The position numbers and the translations under genes were made by a program. From NCBI RefSeq assembly GCF_000743575.1, contig NZ_JQGC01000012.1:1-64000 (forward strand): a DNA stretch of 64,000 nt, in the 5' to 3' direction. Shown here piece by piece: positions 24,583 through 34,035 of the stretch. The notes below the pieces were generated by a model. It had not been told where the DNA came from, ran no database searches, and saw only the letters and a program-made list of their open reading frames with translations. The stretch's first letter is position 1. Each line of letters starts with the position of its first letter. This stretch comes from Devosia riboflavina (lineage in GTDB: Bacteria > Pseudomonadota > Alphaproteobacteria > Rhizobiales > Devosiaceae).

Positions 24583-24612
24583 CAATTGCGGTGTGCACAA
24601 TCCGCGCAATTG
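24583..24612. promoter_or_regulatory. Inverted repeat in holC-lptF divergent gap
   Basis: CAATTGCG (24583-24590) and CGCAATTG (24605-24612) are perfect inverted repeats with a 14-nt loop that itself contains TGTGCACA. They lie 78-107 nt upstream of lptF, where a regulator could bind. No specific regulator is indicated. Confidence 0.4.
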
Positions 24613-24689
24613 TATCGAAGCCGGGTTTGCATCATTGTCCCCTGCAAGCGGGCCAAATGGGCGCCGCAAAAGGATTCTAGCGTAACGGC

Positions 24690-25760
24690 ATGAGACGCCT
24701 GACTACCTATCTGGCCCGGCTTTTTGCCACGGATGCGTTGATCCTCACCGCTATCCTGTGCGTGCTGTTGTGGCTGGTGAACTGCCTCAGGCAGTTCGAA
24801 CTCATTTCGGTCAAGGGCCAGGGATTCGGCACCCTGGCGGTGCAGGCGCTCTATACGATGCCGCCGCTGGCCATGGCGTTTTTCTATATCTGCGTTGGGA
24901 TCGGCATGATCCGGGCGCTGAGCGCGCTGCAATTGAGCCGCGAGCTGCACATCATCCACGCCACCGGCTCGACGAGCGGCATCTGGCGCGGCGCGGCGAC
25001 GGTGATCATGGGCGGCATCGTCGTCGTGATGCTGCTCTCGCACTGGCTGGAGCCATGGGCCAATCGCAAATATGTGGAGCTGGCTTCCGAGGTGGCGGCC
25101 GATCTCGTCAGCTCGACGCTCAGGCCGGGGCGGTTCACGCAGGTGACGCCGGGGGTGATCCTGCTTATCGGCGGGCGCGAGGCGGGCGGGGAAATCACCG
25201 ATTTCTTTGCCGATGACCGGCGCATGCCCGATTCCCGCCGCACCTATATCGCCGAGACGGCGCGGGTTTCGAGCGACGGCGAAAACTACGTGCTCGAGCT
25301 GCGCAATGGCATGCTGCAATATGTGCAGGATGACGGGCGCTATTCGGAAGTGCGCTTCAGTCGGTATGACCTCAGCGTCGCCAGCCTGTCGCAGGCCGTT
25401 GCCGGCGGCGACTCGATGGCCGAGCGCAATAGTCTCGACTTGATCAGCGAAGCCATAAGCACCGGATTCCTGTCGCAGGAGGCGACCAACCGGCTGCTCG
25501 ACCGCTCGGCGGAGGCATTGCGGGTGATTGGCATCGGGCTTTTCACCCTCGCTATCGGGGCGTTTCCGAGCGGAGCAAGGGCGCGAACGCCCATGCCGAT
25601 CGAAGCCATGGTGCTGCTGGTGGCCTTCGCCGAACGGGGGGTGGGCACCTATAGTCCGCTCGGCATAGGCACCGGATCGATCCTGCTCATTCTGATTTCG
25701 GGCGCGGTACTGGTCTGGCGGCGTTGGCCGCGACGGCCGGTGGCGCTGGTGAGCGCATGA
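24690..25760 (+). CDS. lptF: LPS export ABC transporter permease LptF
   Basis: A 356-residue inner-membrane permease of the LptB2FG transporter that extracts lipopolysaccharide from the inner membrane. Six transmembrane helices (three N-terminal, three C-terminal) flank a periplasmic beta-jellyroll domain (about 125-265). The N-terminus MRRLTTYLARLFATDALIL and the coupling segment SALQLSRELHIIHATGSTSGIWRGAA are typical. The gene leads an lptF-lptG-lptD cluster with 4-nt overlaps. LptB, A and C are not in the window. Confidence 0.92.
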   Translation: MRRLTTYLARLFATDALILTAILCVLLWLVNCLRQFELISVKGQGFGTLAVQALYTMPPLAMAFFYICVGIGMIRALSALQLSRELHIIHATGSTSGIWRGAATVIMGGIVVVMLLSHWLEPWANRKYVELASEVAADLVSSTLRPGRFTQVTPGVILLIGGREAGGEITDFFADDRRMPDSRRTYIAETARVSSDGENYVLELRNGMLQYVQDDGRYSEVRFSRYDLSVASLSQAVAGGDSMAERNSLDLISEAISTGFLSQEATNRLLDRSAEALRVIGIGLFTLAIGAFPSGARARTPMPIEAMVLLVAFAERGVGTYSPLGIGTGSILLILISGAVLVWRRWPRRPVALVSA

Positions 25761-26827
25761 CCAGAATCGATTGGCTGGTCTTGAAGCGCCTCGCGAGCCG
25801 TATCGGGATGACGGTGTTCATCTTCTACGGACTGATCGCGCTGGTCGAGTCGCTCGACACCTGGCGCTTCAACGTCGTCTCGGAGCGGGATGGCCTGCTC
25901 ATGGCGCTGGTGATGGTGGCTATGAGCGCCGTGCGCTGGACCATCAAGACGCTGCCGGTGACCGTGCTGATGGGGGCCATTCTCGGCCTTGCCGATCTCA
26001 AATCGCGGCATGAGCTGACGGTGATCAAGGCGAGCGGCATTTCCATCTGGCGGGCGGTGCGCGCGCCGACCGTCGTGCTGCTGCTGGTCAGCTTCGTCAT
26101 TTCTATCGGCGCGGAAACGGTGAGTACACAGATCAATCGCGGGCTCTACCCTACCCCGCCGGGCCTTGCGGCGCTGCTGACGCCGCCGGGCGAAATCTGG
26201 CTCGAGCAGGAGGGCGATGGGACGAAATACGTCATCATGGCGCGCTCCATGGCGCCGGGGGGCGCCGAACTCAACGATGTGACGCTGTTCCACCTGGGCA
26301 GAACCGATATTCCGCGGATCGAGGCGCCGCAGGCGCTGCTCGAGAACGGCACGTGGCGCATGCCGACCGCGACGGCGCGGACGCCGGAAAAGCCGCCCTA
26401 TACGATCTATGACTATGAGGTGCCCACCGCCTCCACCCCCGCCGAAATCAGCCTGAAACTGGCTTCGGTCGAGGATATGACCTTTTTCGACATTGTCGAT
26501 CTTCTGAGCAAGGGCGTGGCCGACCCGCTGGTCAAATCGGCGGCGACGATGCGGCTCTACAAACTTCTCTCGCTTCCACTTGTGCTTAGCGGTTCGCTGT
26601 TCATTGCCTTTGCGTTTACCGCAGGTTATCGAAGGGGCACTAGTCTAGGTCCCGCGGTGCTTTATGGCATCGTGCTCGGATTTGTCGTGTTCGTGATTAC
26701 CGAGATGGCCGACCGCGCGGGGTCGACTGGCGTTCTCGATCCAACTTTCGCGGCAGTCGGACCGGCATTGGTAGCCATTGTGATTGGTGTAACAGTGCTA
26801 CTGCACAAGGAAGACGGACGGACGTGA
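25757..26827 (+). CDS. lptG: LPS export ABC transporter permease LptG
   Basis: A 356-residue partner of LptF with the same six-helix plus periplasmic beta-jellyroll plan. The coupling region DLKSRHELTVIKASGISIWRAVRAPT and the C-terminal helices (GYRRGTSLGPAVLYGIVLGFVVFVITEMADRAGSTG) match the YjgP/YjgQ family. It starts at ATG 25757 in the lptF stop (ATGA) and its own stop overlaps the lptD start (GTGA). Order and overlap leave little doubt about assignment as LptG rather than a second LptF. Confidence 0.92.
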   Translation: MTRIDWLVLKRLASRIGMTVFIFYGLIALVESLDTWRFNVVSERDGLLMALVMVAMSAVRWTIKTLPVTVLMGAILGLADLKSRHELTVIKASGISIWRAVRAPTVVLLLVSFVISIGAETVSTQINRGLYPTPPGLAALLTPPGEIWLEQEGDGTKYVIMARSMAPGGAELNDVTLFHLGRTDIPRIEAPQALLENGTWRMPTATARTPEKPPYTIYDYEVPTASTPAEISLKLASVEDMTFFDIVDLLSKGVADPLVKSAATMRLYKLLSLPLVLSGSLFIAFAFTAGYRRGTSLGPAVLYGIVLGFVVFVITEMADRAGSTGVLDPTFAAVGPALVAIVIGVTVLLHKEDGRT

Positions 26828-29121
26828 CGCGAGGCCATGAACATCGAAAAGGCTTTTTGCGCGCACTGCTCGTTGGTGCGTCGCTCTGCCTTTTTGCGCT
26901 GCCGGCTGCGGCGCAGGGCCTTGTTCCCCCTGATTTTTTCACTGCCCCGATCGATCCGGCCTCCCCCACCGGGGTCGAAGCCGATGTGCTGACCTTTGAC
27001 GCCAGGAGCAATACGATCCAGGCATCAGGCGGGGTGGTGCTGAAGTCGAGCGGCTATATCGTGACCGGCGAAACGCTGACCTATGACCGCAATGCCAATT
27101 CGGTGAAGATGAGCGGCGCGGTGACGGTGACCGACCCGTCGGGCAATGTGATGGAGACGACCGATCTCGACATCACCGGGGGCCTCAAGCAGGCCTTCTT
27201 CAACGCCCTGACGATCACGGCCTATGACGGATCGCGGATTACCGCGGACAGCGCCGATTATGATTCCGTGTTGCAGAGCATCTACAACAATGCGAGCTAT
27301 GCGCCTTGCGGCGAATGCATCGATGACAAGGGCCGGCGTATCGGCTGGTCGGTCAATGCCAGCCGGATCGTGCATAATTCGGCAGATAATTCCGTCACGC
27401 TCGAAAACTCGACTCTTTACCTGCTCGGCGTTCCCGTTGCCTGGGTGCCCTATCTCTGGCTGCCGGACCTCAGCGAATCCGCTTTGTCGCGGGCGCCGCG
27501 GCCGACATTCAGCTATAACGAAAAGACCGGCGCGGGCATCGGGGTGTCGGTCAATGTCTATGGCAATAAGTGGACCGATGTCTGGCTGAGCCCGAAATTC
27601 TTCTCGCGGCAGGGTTTCCTGCTTGGCGCCGAATGGGTGCAGCGCTTCGATAATGGTTCGTTCCAGGTGAAGGCTTCTGGTCTCAACCAGTGGGACCCTG
27701 GTGCATTTGGTACCGAGGTGGGGAATCGCGAGTGGCGCGGGGCGATCCAGACTTCGGGTTCTTTTACCCCGATCGAGACCTGGGAAGTCGGCTGGTCCTA
27801 TACGGCCTTTAGCGATGCGGCCTATCTCGGCGACTATGAGCTGACGACGGCAAAGTCCTCGACCAATCAGGTCTATGCGACCCATGTCAGCGAGCAGACC
27901 TATTTCGACATTCGCCTGCAGCAGTTCAATCAGCTCGGCAATGTGACCCAAGCCAGCCAGGACGCGCAGGGCGCGAACCTGCCGGTGACGCGCTTCGAGC
28001 ATATCATCGATCTCGAAGACGATATGGGGCGCCTGGCCTTTGAGGGGCACTTGCGCAATGTGGTGCGCAATGCGGACAGCGCGACGACCGTCAATGGTGT
28101 GCCTTATGTCTACGGCCACCAGGGCACCAAGACGCATGCGACCCTGCAGGCGAGCTGGCAGAAGCAGATCATTGCCGATGGCGGGTTTGTGTTCACGCCC
28201 TATCTCGGAGCACGCGCGGACTTTTCCTATTATGACGGCAAAAGCGTGCTGCTGCCGGGCGAAGCGAGCCTCCTGAGCGCGACGCCGATTGCGGCGATCG
28301 ATGTGCGCTATCCGTTGATGGCGAGCAATGGCGCGGATGTACATATCATCGAGCCGATTGCCCAATTGGTTTATCGTGGCTCGGACAGGACCATGCTCGG
28401 GATCACCAATGACGATGCGCAAAGCTTCGTTTTCGATGATACCAACCTGTTCAGCTACAACCGCTTCTCGGGCTATGACCGGCAGGAGACGGGGCTGCGC
28501 GCCAATATCGGCGGGCGCTATCAAGCCAATTTCGACAATGGCAGCTATCTCGAACTGATCGGCGGGCAGTCTTTCCAGTTGGCTGGTGCCAATGCCTTCT
28601 CGACCGTGGACCATGCCAATACGGGTGCGGGTGGCGGCATTGGCAACGATGCATCCTACGCGGTGCTGGGCGCCTATGGCTCGTTCACGCCGGGCCTGAC
28701 CTTTGGCGCCAAGACGCAACTCGATACATCGGCCTGGAAGCTGGCGCGGTTCGGGGCCGGTGCGAGCTATAGCGCCGAAGGCTATGGGGCGACGCTCGAC
28801 TATCGCTTTATCGGGGCCAATCCGAGCCTTGGGCAGTTGCTCGACCAGCATGAGGTCGTGGGCGGGCTGACCATTCCGGTGGCGGATTACTGGAGCCTCA
28901 AGGGTAGTGCGGCCTGGGATCTCAGTGCCAATAGCTGGCTGCAGGTCGGCGGCGGCGTGGTCTATGACGACGGTTACCTGACCTTTGGCGCCAATGCGCA
29001 ACGCAACGGCCCGACCCATACATCGCCCAATTCGACGAGCGTGCTGGCGACTTTCGCCATCAAGGCGCCGGCTGGGCTCAATCTGGGCTATAGCGGTGCA
29101 GTGCCGACGCCCGGCTTCTGA
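26824..29121 (+). CDS. lptD: LPS-assembly protein LptD (outer membrane)
   Basis: A 765-residue outer-membrane protein with a signal peptide (about residues 1-31, ending LPAAAQG). The N-terminal OstA/LptA-like beta-jellyroll (about 45-175) includes VEADVLTFDARSNTIQASGGVVLKS. The C-terminal LptD barrel (about 215-765) is rich in alternating strands such as LWLPDLSES and FSYNEKTGAGIGVSVN. Cysteines at CGECIDDKG could form a disulfide. It starts at GTG 26824, overlapping the lptG stop. It works with LptE to place LPS in the outer leaflet. Placement with lptFG and surA is usual for alphaproteobacteria. Confidence 0.93.
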   Translation: MTRGHEHRKGFLRALLVGASLCLFALPAAAQGLVPPDFFTAPIDPASPTGVEADVLTFDARSNTIQASGGVVLKSSGYIVTGETLTYDRNANSVKMSGAVTVTDPSGNVMETTDLDITGGLKQAFFNALTITAYDGSRITADSADYDSVLQSIYNNASYAPCGECIDDKGRRIGWSVNASRIVHNSADNSVTLENSTLYLLGVPVAWVPYLWLPDLSESALSRAPRPTFSYNEKTGAGIGVSVNVYGNKWTDVWLSPKFFSRQGFLLGAEWVQRFDNGSFQVKASGLNQWDPGAFGTEVGNREWRGAIQTSGSFTPIETWEVGWSYTAFSDAAYLGDYELTTAKSSTNQVYATHVSEQTYFDIRLQQFNQLGNVTQASQDAQGANLPVTRFEHIIDLEDDMGRLAFEGHLRNVVRNADSATTVNGVPYVYGHQGTKTHATLQASWQKQIIADGGFVFTPYLGARADFSYYDGKSVLLPGEASLLSATPIAAIDVRYPLMASNGADVHIIEPIAQLVYRGSDRTMLGITNDDAQSFVFDDTNLFSYNRFSGYDRQETGLRANIGGRYQANFDNGSYLELIGGQSFQLAGANAFSTVDHANTGAGGGIGNDASYAVLGAYGSFTPGLTFGAKTQLDTSAWKLARFGAGASYSAEGYGATLDYRFIGANPSLGQLLDQHEVVGGLTIPVADYWSLKGSAAWDLSANSWLQVGGGVVYDDGYLTFGANAQRNGPTHTSPNSTSVLATFAIKAPAGLNLGYSGAVPTPGF

Positions 29122-29215
29122 TCGGCCGCATTCGGATTTTGGCCGTATTGTTTGGGCAATTGACAGCACATGTTTCGAGCCGCATTGATGCGGCAAACTT
29201 TACAATGCGGACCTG

Positions 29216-30115
29216 ATGATGACCTTTGCATTTGTGCGGCGCACCACTGGCGCCATGATCCTCGGCCTCGTGCTGGCGACGGCATCGGCCCTGCCCAGCT
29301 TCGCGGCAACCATTGTAACGGTGAACGGCACCCCCATCAGCGACGTTCAGGTCGACCAGCGGCTGCGCCTGTTCAACATGGAAGGCAACAAGACCGGCCG
29401 AAAGGGCGCGACCGATCAGCTCATTACCGAAGCCATCCAGATGACCGAGGCCAAGCGCCTTGGCATCAATGTTTCCAATGCCCAGGTCGATGAGGCGCTG
29501 CTGCAGATTGCCCGCAATCTCAAGGTGAGCCAGGACCGGCTGATCGAGATGCTCGGCCAGGGTGGCGTCAGCTCGGATACGCTCAAGGATCGTCTGCGCG
29601 CCGCTATCGCCTGGAATGCCATTGCCGAGGCGGCCGTGGTGCCCAATGTGCAGATTTCGGACCTGGAACTCGACCAGCAGGCCGCCGCGCGCCTCGCCGA
29701 TTACCAGGGCTTTGACTATATCCTCAAGGAAATCGTCTTTGTGGGTGCGGGCGCCAGCGGCCGTACGGCGCAGGCCAACCAGTATCGCTCGAACTTCACC
29801 GGTTGCGATGGCGCGGTGCAGCTTTCGCTCTCCTATACCGACGCTGCCGTGGTCGATATCGGTCGCCGCCATGCTACCCAGCTTCCCGAAGCCATGGCCA
29901 AGGAACTGGCCGGCATGAATGTGGGCGGAATCACCAAGCCGCGTGTTGTCGAAGCCGGCGTTTCCATGCTCGCCATCTGCGAAAAGACGCAGGCGCAGGA
30001 CCTCACCTTCATGAAGGATGAAGTGCGGGCCGAAGTCGGCAGCGGTAACATGGAAAAGGAAGCTGCGGCTTACCTTGAGAACCTGCGCAAGAACGCCAAG
30101 ATCATCTACAACTAG
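29216..30115 (+). CDS. surA: SurA N-terminal domain periplasmic chaperone
   Basis: A 299-residue exported protein with a signal peptide (about residues 1-32, ending LPSFAAT). The SurA_N-type domain (about 33-150) has the pattern IVTVNGTPISDVQVDQRLRLFNMEG and a helix-rich MTEAKRLGINVSNAQVDEAL. After it, one parvulin-like region (about 160-270) appears weakly conserved and lacks the usual histidine motifs, so peptidyl-prolyl isomerase activity is doubtful. It lies between lptD and pdxA exactly as surA does in many proteobacteria. It probably helps outer-membrane protein folding. Confidence 0.85.
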   Translation: MMTFAFVRRTTGAMILGLVLATASALPSFAATIVTVNGTPISDVQVDQRLRLFNMEGNKTGRKGATDQLITEAIQMTEAKRLGINVSNAQVDEALLQIARNLKVSQDRLIEMLGQGGVSSDTLKDRLRAAIAWNAIAEAAVVPNVQISDLELDQQAAARLADYQGFDYILKEIVFVGAGASGRTAQANQYRSNFTGCDGAVQLSLSYTDAAVVDIGRRHATQLPEAMAKELAGMNVGGITKPRVVEAGVSMLAICEKTQAQDLTFMKDEVRAEVGSGNMEKEAAAYLENLRKNAKIIYN

Positions 30116-30139
30116 CTTTGAGCCGGGCGACACCGCCCG

Positions 30140-30213
30140 GTGTCATTCCTGCCTAAGCGGGAATCCCTGTTGCAGCGCCCAGACAGAGATCCCCGCTTTC
30201 GCGGGGATGACAC
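30140..30213. repeat. Dispersed palindromic repeat, family A (diverged)
   Basis: GTCATTCCTGCCTAAGCGGG at the left and CCCCGCTTTCGCGGGGATGAC-type sequence at the right are opposing arms with several mismatches on the left. It interrupts the surA-pdxA junction, so these two genes may not share a simple transcript. Confidence 0.75.
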
Positions 30214-30249
30214 CGAGGGTGACATGACCTCTCGGTGGAAATGGGCCAA

Positions 30250-31248
30250 ATGAAGCCGCTGGCGATCAGCATGGGCGAACCTGCGGGGATCGGCCCGGAT
30301 ATTTTACTCTCCCTTTATGCACGAAGGCTGGAGCTTGGGCTTCCGGCCTTTGTCGTGTTCGGGCATACCGGGTTTCTGGCGGAGCGGGCAAAGCGGCTGG
30401 GGCTCGATATCGCTGTTGAGGCGGTGCGTCCGGCCGATGCCGGCGCGGTTTTTGCGCGCGCCCTGCCTGTGGTCGATATTGCCGGCATGGTGCCCGATCA
30501 GCCGGGGCGGCCGGAGCCTGCTTCGGCGCGGGTGGTGCTTGCGGCCATTGAAGAGGCTGTGGCGAGCGTAAAGGCGGGCGAGAGCCGGGCGCTGGTGACG
30601 GCGCCGATCCACAAGGGCGCGCTTTATCACGCTGGTTTTGGGCATCCGGGGCATACGGAGTTTCTGGCAGCGCTTTGTGCCGTGGGCGGTATCGAGCCGC
30701 TGCCGGTGATGATGCTGGCGCATGAGGAATTGCGGACTGTACCGCTGACCATTCATGTGCCGATCAAGGATGTGCCGGGACTGATCTCGAAAGAGCTCAT
30801 CGTCGAGACGTTGCGGGTGATGGCGCGCGATTTGCAGAGCCGGTTCGGGATTGCGGCGCCGCGGATTGCCGTGGCGGGGCTCAATCCGCATGCGGGCGAA
30901 GGCGGGGCTATCGGGCGGGAAGAGATCGAGATCATCATTCCGGCGCTGGAGCAGGCGCGGGCGGAGGGAATTGCCGCTATCGGCCCCCTGCCCGGCGACA
31001 CGCTGTTTTTCCCAAAGCACTGGCGGCAATATGATGCGGTGTTGGCCATGTATCACGATCAGGCGCTGATCCCGATCAAGACGGTGGCGTTCGATGCCGG
31101 GGTGAATGTGACGCTGGGCCTGCCGATCGTGCGCACATCGCCCGACCATGGGACGGCGTTTGACCTGGCGGGGACGGGAAAAGCCTCGACATCGAGCTTT
31201 TTGGCGGCCATAGCCATGGCAGACAAGATGACGACACGGACCGCATGA
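30250..31248 (+). CDS. pdxA: 4-hydroxythreonine-4-phosphate dehydrogenase
   Basis: A 332-residue cytoplasmic enzyme of pyridoxal phosphate synthesis. It oxidises 4-phosphohydroxy-L-threonine with NAD. The N-terminal motif is [17 protein letters not shown]. Metal-binding histidines appear in [23 protein letters not shown], and the third in [11 protein letters not shown] near residue 275. The start is placed at ATG 30250, which matches the family N-terminus and has GGTGGA about 10 nt upstream; ATG 30241 and GTG 30235 are alternatives. The stop overlaps the start of rsmA (ATGA). Confidence 0.95.
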   Translation: MKPLAISMGEPAGIGPDILLSLYARRLELGLPAFVVFGHTGFLAERAKRLGLDIAVEAVRPADAGAVFARALPVVDIAGMVPDQPGRPEPASARVVLAAIEEAVASVKAGESRALVTAPIHKGALYHAGFGHPGHTEFLAALCAVGGIEPLPVMMLAHEELRTVPLTIHVPIKDVPGLISKELIVETLRVMARDLQSRFGIAAPRIAVAGLNPHAGEGGAIGREEIEIIIPALEQARAEGIAAIGPLPGDTLFFPKHWRQYDAVLAMYHDQALIPIKTVAFDAGVNVTLGLPIVRTSPDHGTAFDLAGTGKASTSSFLAAIAMADKMTTRTA

Positions 31249-32087
31249 GCCAGATCGACAACCTTCCTCCGTTGCGCGAAGTCATTGCCACACATGGACT
31301 CAGGGCCAAGAAGGAACTGGGGCAGAACTTTCTGTTCGACCTCAACTTAACCGCACGGATTGCGCGCGTTGGCGGGTCGCTTGAAGGCGTTCGGGTGATC
31401 GAGGTGGGTCCGGGGCCCGGCGGCTTGACCCGGGCTCTCTTGGCCGAGGGCGCCAAGGAAGTGATCGCCATCGAACGCGATGCGCGGGCGCTGCCCGCGC
31501 TGGCGGAGATTTCCGACGCCTATCCCGGGCGGCTGACGGTGATCGCGGGCGATGCGATGGAAATTGACTATCGCACGCTGGCGGACGGGCCGACGCGGAT
31601 CGTTGCCAACCTGCCCTATAATATCGGCACGCAGCTTCTCACCGGCTGGCTGACCATGGAGCCATGGCCGCCGTTTTTCGAGAGCCTGACGCTGATGTTT
31701 CAGCGGGAAGTGGCGGAGCGGATTTGTGCCAGGCCGGGCGAGGATGCCTATGGGCGGCTCGGGGTGCTGGCGGGCTGGCGGACCGAGGCGCGGATTGCGT
31801 TCAATGTGGGCAAGCAGGCCTTTGTGCCGCCACCCAATGTGACTTCGGCCGTGGTGCATCTGGTGCCCAAGCCGGTGGAAGAAGGCCTGCCCGTAAAACA
31901 TGTCGAGCAGGTGACCAAGGCGGCCTTCGGGCAGCGGCGCAAGATGGTGCGGCAATCGCTGAAATCGCTGGGTGTGCCGGTCGAGGGATTGCTGGCGGCT
32001 GCCGGGCTCAAGGGCGACGAGCGGGCCGAGGATCTTCCTATTGAGGCGTTTCTGGCCATGGCGCGGGCGCTGCCGGGGTTGAGGTAA
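31245..32087 (+). CDS. rsmA: 16S rRNA adenine(1518)-N6/adenine(1519)-N6 dimethyltransferase
   Basis: A 280-residue SAM-dependent methyltransferase (KsgA). Motif [11 protein letters not shown] is at about 26-36, SAM motif I is [13 protein letters not shown] near 55, and the catalytic [11 protein letters not shown] near 119-129. It modifies two adjacent adenines in helix 45 of 16S rRNA during small-subunit assembly. It starts in the pdxA stop. It faces a YnfM-like MFS gene across a repeat. Confidence 0.97.
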   Translation: MSQIDNLPPLREVIATHGLRAKKELGQNFLFDLNLTARIARVGGSLEGVRVIEVGPGPGGLTRALLAEGAKEVIAIERDARALPALAEISDAYPGRLTVIAGDAMEIDYRTLADGPTRIVANLPYNIGTQLLTGWLTMEPWPPFFESLTLMFQREVAERICARPGEDAYGRLGVLAGWRTEARIAFNVGKQAFVPPPNVTSAVVHLVPKPVEEGLPVKHVEQVTKAAFGQRRKMVRQSLKSLGVPVEGLLAAAGLKGDERAEDLPIEAFLAMARALPGLR

Positions 32088-32096
32088 AGTAAGGCC

Positions 32097-32148
32097 CCCT
32101 CACCCGGCGCTACGCGCCGACCTCTCCCCCAGAGGGAGAGGTGGGAGA
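32097..32148. repeat. Palindromic repeat related to family C
   Basis: CCCTCACCCGGCGCTACGCG and CCTCTCCCCCAGAGGGAGAG give two adjacent hairpins (GGCGCTACGCGCC and CTCTCCCCCAGAGGGAGAG). It fills the gap between convergent rsmA and MFS genes and could serve as a 3' end. Confidence 0.65.
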
Positions 32149-32149
32149 G

Positions 32150-33382
32150 CTATTGCGCCGTTGGTGGTGTGACCGGTTGTTCTGGAGCGGCAAGCGGCGG
32201 GATGAAGGCCAGCTTTATGGCTATCAGTAGGGCCAGAACGATGGCACCACCGCAGACGGAGAGGACGCCGGGCCAGGCCCAGGCCGTCCAGGCGTAGCCG
32301 CCGATGGTGCCGAGGGCTGAGGCGCCGAGATAGTAGGCCACGAGATAGAGGGCGGAGGCCTGGGCTTTGCCGACGCGGGCGCGGCGGGTGACCCAGGCGC
32401 TGGCGACGCCATGGGCGGCGAAGAAGCCTATGGTCGCGATGGCGAGACCCAGGATGATGACTGAGGTTTCGGGGATGGCAGTGAGCGCCATGCCAATGCC
32501 CATGATCGCCACAAGAACCCAGAAGACTTTGCGACGCCCCAGGCGCTGGGAGAGGCCGCCGGCCCAGGTGGAGCTGATGCTGCCGAGGAGATAAACGAGG
32601 AAGATTGCCGCGATGGCCGAGTGGCTCAGGAGGAAGGGCGGCAGGGCCAGGCGGAAGCCGGCATAATTGTAGAGCGTGACGAAGCTGCCCATGATGAGGA
32701 AGGAACTGGCAAAGAGCCAGGGCAGCGCCGCATCATCGAAACTGGCGCGGCAGCGGCGCCAGAGGTCGGGGAGCGAAATGGGATCGCGGGTCGATTGGCG
32801 CGGTTGGGGGAGGAGCACTGCGACGGCAAGGGCCGCGAGGAGGATCAGGGCGGCAAGAATGCCGGTGCCGAGGCGCCAGCCGAGGAAATCGGAGAGGACG
32901 CCGGAGATGACGCGGCCGGCCATGCCGCCAATGGCGGTGCCGCCGATATAGAGGCCCATGGAATGGCCGAGGGCATCTGGCGCCATTTCTTCGGAGAGAT
33001 AGACCATGGCGACGGCGGGAATGCCGGCGAGGGTGATGCCCATCAGCGTGCGGAGCACGATGAGTTGCCACCAGACCTGGGCGAAGGGCAGAGCGGCGCC
33101 GAGAATGGCTGTGGTCAGCAGCGCACCGACGATGAGACGGCGGCGGCCGAGACGATCGGCGAGCATGCTGGCCGGGATGAGCGCAAGGGCCATGGTGGCC
33201 GTGGTGACGGAGAGCGCCAGGGACGCTTCACCGGCGTCGCGCACCCAATATTGGGCGAACATGGGCAGCAGGGGCTGCACGGAATAGAGCGAGGCGAAGA
33301 CCGAAAAGGCCGCGAGGAAAAAGGCGGCATTGGCGCGCCTGAATTCACGAGTGCCGCGACGAATGCCGGGCAAGTCGGCCAT
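32150..33382 (-). CDS. MFS transporter (YnfM-like)
   Basis: A 410-residue inner-membrane transporter with 12 helices. The N-terminus FFLAAFSVFASLYSVQPLLPMFAQYWVRDAGEASLALSV resembles YnfM-type proteins, and MFS motif A appears as ASMLADRLGRRRLI. Known relatives export various small molecules; substrate is not predictable. Its start is 2 nt beyond the gmk stop, so it may be the last gene of the mltG-yicC-gmk transcript. Confidence 0.85.
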   Translation of the reverse strand: MADLPGIRRGTREFRRANAAFFLAAFSVFASLYSVQPLLPMFAQYWVRDAGEASLALSVTTATMALALIPASMLADRLGRRRLIVGALLTTAILGAALPFAQVWWQLIVLRTLMGITLAGIPAVAMVYLSEEMAPDALGHSMGLYIGGTAIGGMAGRVISGVLSDFLGWRLGTGILAALILLAALAVAVLLPQPRQSTRDPISLPDLWRRCRASFDDAALPWLFASSFLIMGSFVTLYNYAGFRLALPPFLLSHSAIAAIFLVYLLGSISSTWAGGLSQRLGRRKVFWVLVAIMGIGMALTAIPETSVIILGLAIATIGFFAAHGVASAWVTRRARVGKAQASALYLVAYYLGASALGTIGGYAWTAWAWPGVLSVCGGAIVLALLIAIKLAFIPPLAAPEQPVTPPTAQ

Positions 33383-33384
33383 GG

Positions 33385-34023
33385 TCAGGCGGGGCCGATC
33401 TGGTTTTGCAGGTCGCGGACGAAACTATCGAGATCGCGCTGGCGCTTGCGATCGAGGCGGGCCGAGGCGAGGATGGCGCGGACGCGGGCGACAGACAGTT
33501 CCAGGTCTTCGTTGACGAGGACGTAGTCGTATTCGTCGTAGTGATCCATCTCGTTGCGCGCGTTCTTGAGGCGCTTTTCGATGGTGCCGACGCTGTCCTG
33601 GGCGCGGCGTTCGAGGCGGGCGCGCAGTTCCTTGATCGAGGGCGGCAGGATGAAGACCGTGACCATATCGGCCCGGCACTTTTCATAGAGCTGCAAGGTG
33701 CCCTGATAGTCGATGTCGAAAAGGATGTCGTTGCCGTTGGAGAGTTGCTCTTCGACGAGGGCGCGCGGGGTGCCGTAGAAATTGCCGTGCACTTCGGCGG
33801 ATTCGAGCAGGCCCCCATCGCGGCGCATCTGCTCGAAGGTCGGCACGTCGATGAAGTGATAGTGCTTGCCGTCGATCTCGTCGGTGCGGCGGCCGCGGGT
33901 GGTCACCGAAACCGACAGCTTGATATTGGGATCGGCACCAAAGAGCGCACGTGAAATGGAGGATTTGCCGGCGCCCGAGGGGGAGGCGAGGACGAGCATG
34001 ACGCCGCGGCGCTGAAAATCCAT
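33385..34023 (-). CDS. gmk: Guanylate kinase
   Basis: A 212-residue enzyme that phosphorylates GMP to GDP. The P-loop ASPSGAGKSSISRAL is at residues 13-27. VTTRGRRTDEIDGKHYHFIDV binds GMP. The lid and base-binding region contains LERRAQDSVGTIEKRL. Length is standard. It lies 12 nt downstream of the yicC-type gene on the same strand, an arrangement common in proteobacteria. Confidence 0.97.
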   Translation of the reverse strand: MDFQRRGVMLVLASPSGAGKSSISRALFGADPNIKLSVSVTTRGRRTDEIDGKHYHFIDVPTFEQMRRDGGLLESAEVHGNFYGTPRALVEEQLSNGNDILFDIDYQGTLQLYEKCRADMVTVFILPPSIKELRARLERRAQDSVGTIEKRLKNARNEMDHYDEYDYVLVNEDLELSVARVRAILASARLDRKRQRDLDSFVRDLQNQIGPA

Positions 34024-34035
34024 CTTTGAGGCACT

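Noticed and set aside
27025..29196. 723-codon open frame on the minus strand
   Set aside because: Antisense to lptD, which is secured by its operon context and domain order.
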